Shown here: positions 1 through 8,603 of the stretch, in pieces
How the letters are laid out: each line of letters starts with the position of its first letter
How positions within the stretch are numbered: the first letter of the stretch is position 1
Origin: Gemmatimonadota bacterium
GTDB taxonomy: Bacteria > Gemmatimonadota > Gemmatimonadetes > Gemmatimonadales > Gemmatimonadaceae
Length of the DNA: 64,000 nucleotides
Direction of reading: 5' to 3'
Assembly: GCA_028287235.1 (NCBI GenBank)
Contig: JAQBQB010000030.1
Coordinates: 372,001-436,000, forward strand
The notes under the pieces: generated by a model
What the model saw: only the letters and a program-made list of their open reading frames with translations
Databases searched by the model: none
Told to the model about the DNA's origin: nothing
Program-made: the position numbers and the translations under genes

Positions 1-429
1 GCGCAGAAGGACAACTTCACCGTCTCCGCGAACTTCCGGCAGACCACGAAGAACGTGGGACACGGCGACCACGGCGAAGCGTTCGGACTCTTCGCCGGCG
101 GGCGCAATCTCGATGACCCCGCGAAGCAGACGTACTTCTACTTCCTCGTGCGTCAGGACGGGATGTATCTGATCAACCACCGCGCCGGTCCGGACGTCCA
201 CAAGATCGTGGATTGGACGGCGAGTCCGGCGATCCACAAGTTCGACGACATGCCGAACGCGAAGAACGATCTCGCGATCAAGGTCGCCGCGGATTCGGTG
301 CGCTTCCTGGTGAACGGCATCGAGGTGCACGCGATCTCGCGCAAGGAGATCACCGACGCGAGCGGCCAGGCCGGCTTCCGCGTCAATCACAACCTCGACG
401 TGCACATCGCGAGCTTCTCAGTGAAGTAG
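1..429 (+). CDS. 3' part of an exported sandwich-fold (DUF1080-like) protein
   Basis: The reading frame is open from the first base, so the 5' part lies outside the window; 142 codons and a TAG stop remain. The visible part alternates short beta-strand-like stretches with aromatic and Gly residues, as in concanavalin-like sandwich folds of the DUF1080/3-keto-disaccharide hydrolase type (GEAFGLFAGG, YFYFLVRQDG, VRFLVNGIEVH). In that group the domain binds or cleaves sugars, but no catalytic residues can be assigned here. An internal GTG at 55 could start a shorter protein, but the frame continues upstream without a stop. Family assignment is tentative. Confidence 0.5.
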   Translation, partial: AQKDNFTVSANFRQTTKNVGHGDHGEAFGLFAGGRNLDDPAKQTYFYFLVRQDGMYLINHRAGPDVHKIVDWTASPAIHKFDDMPNAKNDLAIKVAADSVRFLVNGIEVHAISRKEITDASGQAGFRVNHNLDVHIASFSVK

Positions 430-432
430 AGC

Positions 433-546
433 GAAGGGGAAGCGGGAAGAGGAAGGGGGAGAACCCGCGCGCGGTCGGCTTGGCGCGGCGTTCCCGCTTC
501 CCTCTTGCTCTTCCCCCGTCCCGCTTCCTCCCTTCCCCTTCCCTCC
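433..546. repeat. Heptamer-periodic inverted repeat element a
   Basis: A purine-rich left arm (433-461) built of roughly 7-nt units such as AAGCGGG and AAGAGGA faces a pyrimidine-rich right arm (491-546) with units TTCCCGC, TTCCCTC and TCCCGCT. The arms are imperfectly complementary around a GC-rich core. It fills the gap between the first gene and the MFS gene. It resembles the 7-nt-periodic elements at 15817, 29835 and 46711 in design though not in base sequence. It may fold as a hairpin or work as a terminator; function unknown. Confidence 0.6.
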
Positions 547-548
547 AA

Positions 549-1754
549 GTGTCCGCAAATACTTCCACAGGCGGCAACGGCCACCGGGCCGCGGTCACCG
601 CCAGTTTTCTCGGCTGGACGCTCGACGCGTTCGATTTCTTTCTCGTTCCCTTCGCGCTGACGGCGATCGCCAAGGATTTCGGGAAGCCCGTGCAGGCGGT
701 GGCGCTGTCGATCACGATCACGCTGATCTTCCGGCCCGTCGGCGCGATCATCTTCGGGCTGATGGCCGACCGGTACGGGCGGCGCATTCCGCTGATGATC
801 GACTTGGTGTTCTTCTCGATCATCGAAGTCGCCACCGGCTTCGCGCATAGCTTCACGACGTTTCTCGTGTTGCGTGCCTTGTTCGGCATTGGAATGGGCG
901 GCGAGTGGGGCGTGGGCGCGTCGCTGGCGATGGAGAAGGCGCCGACGAATCGGCGCGGCATCATGTCCGGGCTGCTGCAGGAGGGCTACGCCTGCGGCAA
1001 TCTGCTCGCGGCCATCTGCTTCCTGTTCATCTATCCGCGGTGGGGCTGGCGGCCGATGTTCTTCATCGGCGGACTGCCGGCGCTTCTGGCGATCTATGTT
1101 CGCTTCCAGGTGAAGGAGTCGGAAGTCTGGGAGCAGCGCACGCGCAAGTCGTGGAGCGAGTACGGTCGCGAGATCGCGTCGAACTGGAAGCTGTTCCTGT
1201 ATCTCGTGCTTTTCCTCACGATGATGAACTTCGTGTCGCACGGAACGCAGGACATGTATCCGACGTTCCTCGAGCGTGACTGGCACTTTACGCCACAGAA
1301 GCGCGCGCTCGTCACGATGTTCGCGAACGTCGGAGCGATCATCGGCGGCATCGTCTTCGGCCACTTCTCCGACCAGTGGGGCCGGCGAAAGACGATCGTG
1401 CTGGCGCTCATCCTGGCGATGCTCTCGATTCCGCTTTGGGCATTCTCACCGATCCTGCCGCTGCTCATGGCCGGCTCGTTCCTCATGCAGTTCATGGTGC
1501 AGGGCGCGTGGGGCGTGGTGCCCGTGCACATCAACGAGCTGACGCCGGATCCGGTGCGCGGCTTTCTGCCGGGATTCGCGTATCAATGCGGCGTGATGTT
1601 CGCCAGCGGCGTGGCGTACATCGAGGCGGTGTTCGGCGAGCGGACCAGCTACGCGAACGCCATGGCGTTGACGGCGGTGACCGTGTTCAGCCTGGCGGCG
1701 ATCGTGGCGTGGTTCGGGCGGGAGAAGCACGGCGTGCAGTTCGGGAGCTCGTAG
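549..1754 (+). CDS. MFS transporter, sialate/lactate-type proton symporter family
   Basis: A 401-residue inner-membrane carrier with about 12 hydrophobic segments. The MFS signature between helices 2 and 3 is present (MADRYGRR), followed by a Gly-rich helix (FGIGMGGEWGVG) typical of the NanT/JEN-like sialate and lactate:H+ symporters. A second-half repeat carries DQWGRRK. The likely substrate is a small carboxylate or sugar acid (family knowledge, not shown by sequence). Start GTG 549 was chosen because upstream codons in this frame lie in the heptamer element and would put a long Arg-rich tail on the protein. It converges on the permease gene, 36 nt away. Confidence 0.8.
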   Translation: MSANTSTGGNGHRAAVTASFLGWTLDAFDFFLVPFALTAIAKDFGKPVQAVALSITITLIFRPVGAIIFGLMADRYGRRIPLMIDLVFFSIIEVATGFAHSFTTFLVLRALFGIGMGGEWGVGASLAMEKAPTNRRGIMSGLLQEGYACGNLLAAICFLFIYPRWGWRPMFFIGGLPALLAIYVRFQVKESEVWEQRTRKSWSEYGREIASNWKLFLYLVLFLTMMNFVSHGTQDMYPTFLERDWHFTPQKRALVTMFANVGAIIGGIVFGHFSDQWGRRKTIVLALILAMLSIPLWAFSPILPLLMAGSFLMQFMVQGAWGVVPVHINELTPDPVRGFLPGFAYQCGVMFASGVAYIEAVFGERTSYANAMALTAVTVFSLAAIVAWFGREKHGVQFGSS

Positions 1755-1790
1755 GGCGTAGACTCATGTCATCATGGTCCCACGCGACAA

Positions 1791-4460
1791 TCAATCCGCT
1801 CGCAGCGCCACCATCGGATCGACGCGGCTGGCGCGGCGCGCGGGTAAATAGCAGGCGAGCATCGCGACGAGACCGAGCAGCACCGTTACGATCGAGAAGG
1901 TGAGTACGTCAGCCGGCCCCACTCCGAAGAGCTGACTGCGCAGTAGTTGCGCGGCTGCGAATGAGCCGGCGAGCCCGATCGCGATGGCTACGCCGACGAT
2001 GCGCATACCTTCTCCCACCACCATCCGCACCACCTGCCGCGACTCGGCGCCGAGCGCGATGCGGATGCCGACTTCCTGGATTCGCTGCGACATGGTGTAG
2101 CTCAACACGCCGTAGATGCCGATTGCACCGAGGAGCAGCGCGACGGTCGCGAAGCCCACGGTGAGTCGGACGATCAACTTCGGCGCTCCGACCGCGGAGT
2201 CGAGCAACTGGTCCATCGGGCGCACGCCCCAGACGGGCTGGTCGCGATCGACGCGCCAGATCGCCTCACGGATCGATTTCGAGAGGAGGAGCGGATCACC
2301 TGTCGTGCGCACGGCGAGCGTCGTGAAGATCTGCGGCCGCTGCGCGTGCGGGATGTACGCCTGGAGGAGCGGATTCTCGCTGAGCGTGAAATGCTTCGTG
2401 CCACCGACCACGCCGACGATCGTCCACCACCGGTCGTCGCCCGTGAGCTGGATGCGTTTGCCGATCGCCGACGTGTTGGGCCAGGTCTTCTTCGCCAGCT
2501 CGTCGTTCACGACGATCACCGGCAGGGCGGTTCTCGTATCCGAGGCGCCGAAGTCGCGGCCGGCGAGCCGCGGGATTCCCATCGTCGAGAAGTACTGCGG
2601 CGTGATCGAGTTGACCTGGACGTTCGGCGCGTCGCCCACGGCGACGGGGGCGCGTCCCTCGATCGTGACTGGGTACGACTCGCCGTTGCCGCTGAGGGGA
2701 AAGGCCCGCACCAACGCCGCGGACTGCACGCCGGGCACGGCGCGAATCTCGATGACGGCGCGATCGAACATTGCCCAGATCTTGTCCGGCGTGTCGTACT
2801 TCACCGCAGGGAGACGGAACTGTGCCGTCATCAGGTTCTTCGTGTCGAAACCTGTACGTACGCGCTGCAGCTCCATCAGCGACCGCGTGAGCAACCCGGC
2901 GCAGGACAGCAAGGCGAGCGACAGCGCGAGCTGGACGACGACGAGCGTGTTGCGCGTTGCAGCGTGTCCGTAGCCGGCCGCTCCGGTGCGAGCGCGGAGC
3001 ATGTCCTGGACGTTCGTGCGCGACGCCTTCCATGCGGGCGCCACGCCGAAGAGCACGCCGGAAACGATCGACACCGTGAAGGCAAAGAGCAGCGCCGGTC
3101 CGTCGACGCGAATGTCGGCACCGAGCGGCAGCGAGTCGACGAGAATGGTGGCCAGATACTTCGTGCCGAGCGCCGCGAGGGCGAGTCCGGCACCGCCGCC
3201 GGCGAGTGAGAGCAGCAGGCTTTCGGTGAGAAGCTGTTGGGCGATACGTCCGCGTCCGGCGCCGAGCGCGGCACGCACCGAGAGCTCGCGATGCCGGGCC
3301 GCGCCGCGCGCGAGCTGCAGGTTCGCGACGTTCGCGCAGGCGATGAGCAGCACGATGAACACCGCGCCGAAGACGATGTAGATGGGTGTGCGCGACGATC
3401 CGACCAGTTGATCCTTCAGCGACTGCAGCTCCACGCCGAATCCCTTGTTCGTCGCGGGATACGCGTCCTCTTGCTGCTTCGCGAGTGCCCGGAGATCGCG
3501 CTGCGCGTTCTCGAACGACACGCCGGGCTTGAGCGTGCCGAGCGCGGAGATGCCGCGTGTTCCGCGTTGGAGGCCGCTCGCGTTCGGATAGTACGGAATG
3601 GGCAGAAAGACATCGGGCGCGCCGAAGGGCGTCTGCACGTGCGGTCGCGTGACGCCGACTACCGTGTGCGGCTGTCCGTTGAGCACGAGGGTCCTGCCGA
3701 TGATCGCCCGGTCGGATCCGAAGCGCGACTGCCAGGTCTCGGCAGTGATCACCGCGACCGGTGCCTTGGTCGCAATCTGCGTTTCGGCGTCGGTGAAAAC
3801 GCGGCCCTGTATCGGCGTGGCGCCGACGAGGCGCAGGAAGCTCGCGTCGACGAACATGCCGAAGACGCGATCGGGCGTATCGCCGCCGGTGAGGTTGACG
3901 CTCTGCCCTCGATACGCGCCCATGTCCTCGAAGGTGCGATTCTGCGCGCGCCATTCGAGATAGTCGGCATAGACGACGCCGTTCTGTCCCTGGGTGCCCT
4001 GCACGCCCCAGATCGTCACCATCCGGTCGCCATTCGGGTAGGGAATGGGGCGGATGAGGATCGCGTTGACGACCGAGAAGATCGCGGTGTTGGCACCGAT
4101 ACCGAGCGCGAGGGTGAGCGCGGCGACCACGGTGAAAGCGGGACGGCGCAGGAGACCGCGCACCGCGAATCTGAGATCTTGAATGACGATATCCATATTG
4201 TCTCTCGGGGTGGCGTGGACGGCCGCTGGGCGCTCGGCGCGGGCGGCATACGACCACTCCGCGGGGGCGGTGCGGACGAGGTCGATCAGGAGCGCGGCCG
4301 CTTCGCGGCCGACGGCGACGCGTCCCGATCGCCTGGCGCGCGCAATCCGCTCGGCCGCGAGCTCGGCCATCTCGTCGCCGAAACGCGCGCGAAAGGACTG
4401 CGGATAAATCAGCATCGCGGCGCGGTAGCTTCGCAGCAGCATCGAAAGGCGAGCCATCAT
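1791..4460 (-). CDS. Duplicated FtsX/MacB-like ABC permease (ADOP family)
   Basis: An 889-residue inner-membrane protein of the ADOP type known from Acidobacteria and relatives. It has an N-terminal soluble segment (about 1-90), the first transmembrane helix after RFAVRGLLRRPAF, a MacB-like periplasmic domain, an FtsX block around residues 365-480, then a second periplasmic domain and FtsX block ending in PARRASRVDPMVALRAD. Such permeases lack an adjacent ATPase and may act in export or mechanotransduction; the substrate is unknown. Its start overlaps the PadR stop by 4 nt (ATGA), so the two are co-transcribed and the regulator probably controls it. Confidence 0.88.
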   Translation of the reverse strand: MMARLSMLLRSYRAAMLIYPQSFRARFGDEMAELAAERIARARRSGRVAVGREAAALLIDLVRTAPAEWSYAARAERPAAVHATPRDNMDIVIQDLRFAVRGLLRRPAFTVVAALTLALGIGANTAIFSVVNAILIRPIPYPNGDRMVTIWGVQGTQGQNGVVYADYLEWRAQNRTFEDMGAYRGQSVNLTGGDTPDRVFGMFVDASFLRLVGATPIQGRVFTDAETQIATKAPVAVITAETWQSRFGSDRAIIGRTLVLNGQPHTVVGVTRPHVQTPFGAPDVFLPIPYYPNASGLQRGTRGISALGTLKPGVSFENAQRDLRALAKQQEDAYPATNKGFGVELQSLKDQLVGSSRTPIYIVFGAVFIVLLIACANVANLQLARGAARHRELSVRAALGAGRGRIAQQLLTESLLLSLAGGGAGLALAALGTKYLATILVDSLPLGADIRVDGPALLFAFTVSIVSGVLFGVAPAWKASRTNVQDMLRARTGAAGYGHAATRNTLVVVQLALSLALLSCAGLLTRSLMELQRVRTGFDTKNLMTAQFRLPAVKYDTPDKIWAMFDRAVIEIRAVPGVQSAALVRAFPLSGNGESYPVTIEGRAPVAVGDAPNVQVNSITPQYFSTMGIPRLAGRDFGASDTRTALPVIVVNDELAKKTWPNTSAIGKRIQLTGDDRWWTIVGVVGGTKHFTLSENPLLQAYIPHAQRPQIFTTLAVRTTGDPLLLSKSIREAIWRVDRDQPVWGVRPMDQLLDSAVGAPKLIVRLTVGFATVALLLGAIGIYGVLSYTMSQRIQEVGIRIALGAESRQVVRMVVGEGMRIVGVAIAIGLAGSFAAAQLLRSQLFGVGPADVLTFSIVTVLLGLVAMLACYLPARRASRVDPMVALRAD

Positions 4461-4816
4461 GCGCCTACGGTATCGTGGAGCAAGCGTTTGGCGCGCGCGA
4501 CGCGGACGATTCGCGACAGGCGCTGCAGCTCGAGCTCGAGCACGCGCTTGCCGAACGCCGTCAGGCGATAGTAGCGACGGCGCTCGTCGTCATCCGCTGC
4601 GCGCCTGCGCGGCGCGGTCTCCTCGACGAGCGAGGCGGCGAGCATGCGCTGGATAGAGCCGTACAGCGTGCCGGGGCCCGTGCGGATCTCGCCGGCGGTG
4701 GTCTCCTCGATCTCCTGGGCGATCGCGTAGCCGTGCCGCTCGCCGTCGGTGAGCGCGAGCAGGATGTGGAGCACGACGGCGGTCAGCGGGAGCTGGCCGC
4801 GGGGATCGGGAGCCAT
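4457..4816 (-). CDS. PadR-family transcriptional regulator
   Basis: A 119-residue winged-helix repressor of the PadR type. The opening LTAVVLHILLALTDGERHGYAI is the standard first helix and turn, the wing includes GPGTLYGSIQRM, and the C-terminal helix (RYYRLTAFGKRVLELELQRL) serves dimerisation. It heads a two-gene operon with the duplicated permease, an arrangement repeated across acidobacterial-type genomes in which the regulator represses its own operon (family knowledge). A possible REP-like copy lies just upstream at 4893. Confidence 0.9.
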   Translation of the reverse strand: MAPDPRGQLPLTAVVLHILLALTDGERHGYAIAQEIEETTAGEIRTGPGTLYGSIQRMLAASLVEETAPRRRAADDDERRRYYRLTAFGKRVLELELQRLSRIVRVARAKRLLHDTVGA

Positions 4817-4892
4817 GCCCGACTATATCCGTGACGGATGTAGTTGGCAAGAGGAATCTTGGCCCCGGCGAGTCGCTCTATCGTGACACCCT

Positions 4893-4924
4893 GTTTTCGC
4901 TCCGCTCGCGCGGGGATGACAATC
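4893..4924. repeat. REP-like interspersed element, copy 1
   Basis: The stretch TCGCTCCGCTCGCGCGGGGA then TGACAATC matches the pattern CGCTnCGCTC...GGATGACAA also seen at 10871 and 38171. It sits in the 111-nt gap between the TonB receptor stop and the PadR start. Short palindromic intergenic repeats of this kind often mark ends of transcripts; the role here is unknown. Confidence 0.55.
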
Positions 4925-4927
4925 ACC

Positions 4928-7900
4928 CTACGACCCGCCGCCATAAGAAAACCGAATCCCCTTCCGCTCGGGGTTCGCAACCATCTCGCGTAGTCCGAAG
5001 GGGAGAATGCGCCTCTGCCCCGGTGTCAGCGTCTTCACGAGGAACGGCACTTCGCCGTAGATGATCTCCCACATCGCGTCGTTGGTGTCCGTCACCCGCT
5101 TCACGGCCGTGGCGACGCTGAAGTTGTCTGGGAGCGCGGCAAGGTACGCGCCGAGGCCTGTGAACACACTGTCGGCCCGCGCGCGGAGCTTGGGCTGCTG
5201 CGCGCGGATCGCTTCCACCTGATCGCGCGACAGCGCGAGCGAGTCGGCGAGGCGAAGCATTGCGCCATAGATATCCGTGAAGCCCGACCGGAGGTAGCGA
5301 GCCTTGATCGTATCGGCCGGCGCCCGCGTTCCAACGAGGCTCGGACGAACGCGCACGTTCTGCTCGACTTGCTGCTCCTGCACCGACCGGCCGAGCGAGA
5401 GCTGCACGTCGAGCGTGATGCGGAAGGGATTGCGGCGTGTCGTCGTCGCCGGGCTCGACGCGCCGAAACGTGGATTGACTTGATACGAGAACTCTCGCGT
5501 CGTGGGGTTGAAGCCCTTCACCTGGTAGAGCGTTTGATCGGGCAGAGGCAGCAGGCCCCAGCCGCGCAGGCCGTCGCCGCCGTGCAGCAGCTGATCGAGC
5601 GCACCGGGAAGGTTCGCGAACGCGATGTACGCGCGCGCGTCGTGCGAGTGCGGAATCTTGAGGAACGCGACGTTCGCGTTCATCGTCGTGAACCAGGGAC
5701 CCACGCAGCTGTTGCGTCCAGCCACGGCCCCGAGCTGACGGCGGAGACAGTCGCGCGCCGCCGGCGACCCGGTGGTCAGCAGCTCGTTCAGCCCGGCGGC
5801 GAGCACTGGGTCGCGCACCGCGGCGGGATTGAAGATGAACGCGCGGTCGTTCGAGCTGCCGTCGCCGTTCACGTCGCCGGCGACCGTCGGCGAGAAAGTG
5901 AAGCCGGACGACGTGCGCAGCCCGCCCGACAGTCCGACGGACCCGGGAAGCATCCGCGAGATCTGCATCGTGAACTGATGCCGCGGCGCGAACGAGCTCG
6001 GCGCCCACTCGATCGCGCGCGGATCGGCGGCCGTGCTGCCGTCGAAGCCGCGCGCCTGCGTGCGAGCGTCGACATAGGTGTAGCTGAACGTCGCCTGTCC
6101 CCAGTTGAACGGATTGCCCGGGATCATGTATACGGACAACTGTTTCGCGGTAGAGCGCAGGTCGGAGCGGCGATCGCTCACGCGCCCGTACGCGCCGGTC
6201 GTGCGCGACTCGAGTGCAGAGATACTGCCGGTCGACGGGACGATGCTCCCCGCGCTCACGAACACCGGCCGGTTGCCCTCGGCGGAAAGTGTGAAGCGCT
6301 GTACGCCGCTGAAGTTCAGGTCCACGGTGCTCGCCTGATTCCGGTTCAGCGAATACGACGCGTCGACGGAGAGGAACATCTTCAGGAAGTCGACGCCAGT
6401 CCATCCAACGTTCGCGCGCCAACTCTCAGGCGCACGGAACGACTTGTCGAACAGGCTCACCGAGCGGGCGGTGTCGGCGAAGGTCGATGCGCCGCCGCTG
6501 CAGGTGGACGGTACCGTCGACGGATCTGCTGAATAGGTCGTCCAGTCGGGAATTGGCGACGCCGAGCCCACGCAGAGCAACTGCTGCATGGCACCGGCAA
6601 GCCCGGTATTCGACGTCGCGTCGGCGAGCAGCGTGACGGGGAGGACACCGCGAAACTTGCCGAATCCCGCGCGGATCGCCGCGGCGTTGCGAAAGATGAT
6701 CGACATCGGTGAGACCATGATGCTCGGTCCGTTGCGTAGATCGTTCATCATCGGCTGCGTATACCGCCAGGTAATGCCGACGCGCGGGCTGAAATCCATG
6801 CTGTTCGGCGCGTGGTCGTTGCGCACGCCGAAGGTGCGGTCGACGTCGGCGTTGTACCGCGGCCCGCCGGTGAACGCGTTCGCGTCGGCGCGCACACCGC
6901 CGGTGATGGTCACTGGAGTCGTCGTCCAGGTGCCGCCGAACGCCGCGGCGCCGATCCACTCGCCGCCCGAGCGGTCGGGCGCATTGAGCGTTCTCGAAAA
7001 GCTCGACGGCCGGTTGGCGGCGAGATCCTGAAGCGACGCGAAGTTGAAGCGGCCGAGCCGATTGGCCGACAGCGACTGACTGAAGTCGTCGAACCGGGAT
7101 TGAAAGTAAATTTTCATCGGTAGCGACGCGTGGCCGTTGGCGAGAAAGTCCGTCTGGTTGATCGTCTCCCACGTCCAGGTGCGCATGTCGTTGGCGAGCG
7201 CGCTGTTGCCGCCGAACCCCAGCGACCCGAGGCCGGAGGCCGACGCGACGAGCACGCTGCCGCCGGGAAGCTCCAGATAGGGCGTGCCGTGTGTCGTCGC
7301 CAGGCTCAGGCCCGACGTCGTCTCACTCACGTAATCGCCGTCGTGGCCGAAGAACCGCGAGTAGAGTCCCTGTACGCCGGCGAGCGTTCCGATGCTCTTT
7401 CCGGCGGACGACGGCTCGATGGTCGGTGCGAGCGAGAGCGCTTCCGACTGTGCAACCCGGCCGAACAACGTGGCGGCGAGAATGGGGGCCGGGGCCGCGC
7501 TCGGCGGCCGGGGCGATTGCGCGCGGTCGACTCGGTCGATGAACGACAGCGTGGTCGTGCGTCGGCTGTCGGGAATCCCCCGGCCGCCGAGCGGTACGTG
7601 CATGGTGCCGAGGACCTGCGCCAGGCGGGCCGCCGAGTCGGGCGCGATGCCGGCGCGCGCCAGCGCCTCCGGATCGAGCTCGGCGAGCGACGCCACCGAC
7701 GCGGTCTGCCGCGCGGCGTGAATACCAAAATTATAATAATACTTATCGAGCTTGTAGGCGCCCGTGCCGCCCTCGTCGAGGGCGAGGTTCATGAACTTCT
7801 GACCCAGGCGGCTGGCGACGGGATCCGAGAACTGGAGCGCGGGCGCGTCGAAGGTGACGTGTCCGCTGCGCCGCGTGATGTTGCTGCCCGGCGCCATCGA

Positions 7901-8593
7901 CACCGCCGTCTGCACGCCCGTGAAGCCGCCGATGGTCGGATCCCAGGGCGAGGTGCGAAAGCGCGTATTGGTCCGCGCGTCGCGCGGCAGGTCGCTGCCG
8001 CCGAAGGCGAGGCCATTTAACGTCGTGGAGTTGGCGTCGGGACCGAGGCCGAACGCTGACGTGCCCATGCCTACGGACAGCCCCGGGATGAATGCCGCCA
8101 TCGCGTCCAGGTTGCCCTGCAGGTCGGGCGGGAGCGCGCCGCTCATGCCGTCGACCGATTTGTCGGTGCCGTCGGTGCCCCATCCCGGCTCGTTGCCGAG
8201 CGACCGGGTTGGACGAATCTTGCGGGCGTTGACCTGGACTGCCGCGACCGTCGTCACCGCCGCGGCGAGCTCGGCGTTCACCGTGGCAACGCTGTCCGTC
8301 TTGGCGATGGTGACGCGCTGGCGAAACGGCTTTCGTCCCAGCGCGCCGATGTAGAGGATGTACTCGCCGGTCGCGTTCGGAATGACGATGCGATACGCGC
8401 CGGCCGCGTCGGACTTTCCCGCGATCGTCTCGGCACTCGGCGCCACGGTGACGATGACGTCGGCCGCGGCGACGACCGCGCCGCTGTCGGTCGTCACGCG
8501 GCCTTGAATGACGTGCGGGCGTTGCGCCATGCTCACGGCGGGATGGGCGAGCAGCAGCGCGGCGATCGCGGCGGCCGAATACGGAGACCTCAT
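4928..8593 (-). CDS. TonB-dependent outer-membrane receptor with CarboxypepD_reg domain
   Basis: A 1221-residue protein. Residues 1-23 are a signal peptide ending at SMAQ. Residues about 28-115 form a carboxypeptidase-regulatory-like Ig domain (VIQGRVTTDSGAVVAAADV), then a plug domain and a long barrel with repeated aromatic strands, as in Oar-like receptors. It probably imports or binds a large substrate across the outer membrane using TonB energy; the substrate cannot be told. It lies 10 nt after the BlaR1-like gene, so it is probably the third gene of the blaI operon. A C-terminal soluble extension after about residue 1080 is alpha-helical, which is unusual after a barrel. Confidence 0.85.
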   Translation of the reverse strand: MRSPYSAAAIAALLLAHPAVSMAQRPHVIQGRVTTDSGAVVAAADVIVTVAPSAETIAGKSDAAGAYRIVIPNATGEYILYIGALGRKPFRQRVTIAKTDSVATVNAELAAAVTTVAAVQVNARKIRPTRSLGNEPGWGTDGTDKSVDGMSGALPPDLQGNLDAMAAFIPGLSVGMGTSAFGLGPDANSTTLNGLAFGGSDLPRDARTNTRFRTSPWDPTIGGFTGVQTAVSMAPGSNITRRSGHVTFDAPALQFSDPVASRLGQKFMNLALDEGGTGAYKLDKYYYNFGIHAARQTASVASLAELDPEALARAGIAPDSAARLAQVLGTMHVPLGGRGIPDSRRTTTLSFIDRVDRAQSPRPPSAAPAPILAATLFGRVAQSEALSLAPTIEPSSAGKSIGTLAGVQGLYSRFFGHDGDYVSETTSGLSLATTHGTPYLELPGGSVLVASASGLGSLGFGGNSALANDMRTWTWETINQTDFLANGHASLPMKIYFQSRFDDFSQSLSANRLGRFNFASLQDLAANRPSSFSRTLNAPDRSGGEWIGAAAFGGTWTTTPVTITGGVRADANAFTGGPRYNADVDRTFGVRNDHAPNSMDFSPRVGITWRYTQPMMNDLRNGPSIMVSPMSIIFRNAAAIRAGFGKFRGVLPVTLLADATSNTGLAGAMQQLLCVGSASPIPDWTTYSADPSTVPSTCSGGASTFADTARSVSLFDKSFRAPESWRANVGWTGVDFLKMFLSVDASYSLNRNQASTVDLNFSGVQRFTLSAEGNRPVFVSAGSIVPSTGSISALESRTTGAYGRVSDRRSDLRSTAKQLSVYMIPGNPFNWGQATFSYTYVDARTQARGFDGSTAADPRAIEWAPSSFAPRHQFTMQISRMLPGSVGLSGGLRTSSGFTFSPTVAGDVNGDGSSNDRAFIFNPAAVRDPVLAAGLNELLTTGSPAARDCLRRQLGAVAGRNSCVGPWFTTMNANVAFLKIPHSHDARAYIAFANLPGALDQLLHGGDGLRGWGLLPLPDQTLYQVKGFNPTTREFSYQVNPRFGASSPATTTRRNPFRITLDVQLSLGRSVQEQQVEQNVRVRPSLVGTRAPADTIKARYLRSGFTDIYGAMLRLADSLALSRDQVEAIRAQQPKLRARADSVFTGLGAYLAALPDNFSVATAVKRVTDTNDAMWEIIYGEVPFLVKTLTPGQRRILPFGLREMVANPERKGIRFSYGGGS

Positions 8594-8603
8594 TATAAGA
8601 TAC

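Noticed and set aside
383-1364. Long open frames opposite the MFS gene
   Set aside because: Arg/Pro-rich translations typical of antisense frames in GC-rich DNA; the MFS gene on the other strand has full family motifs.
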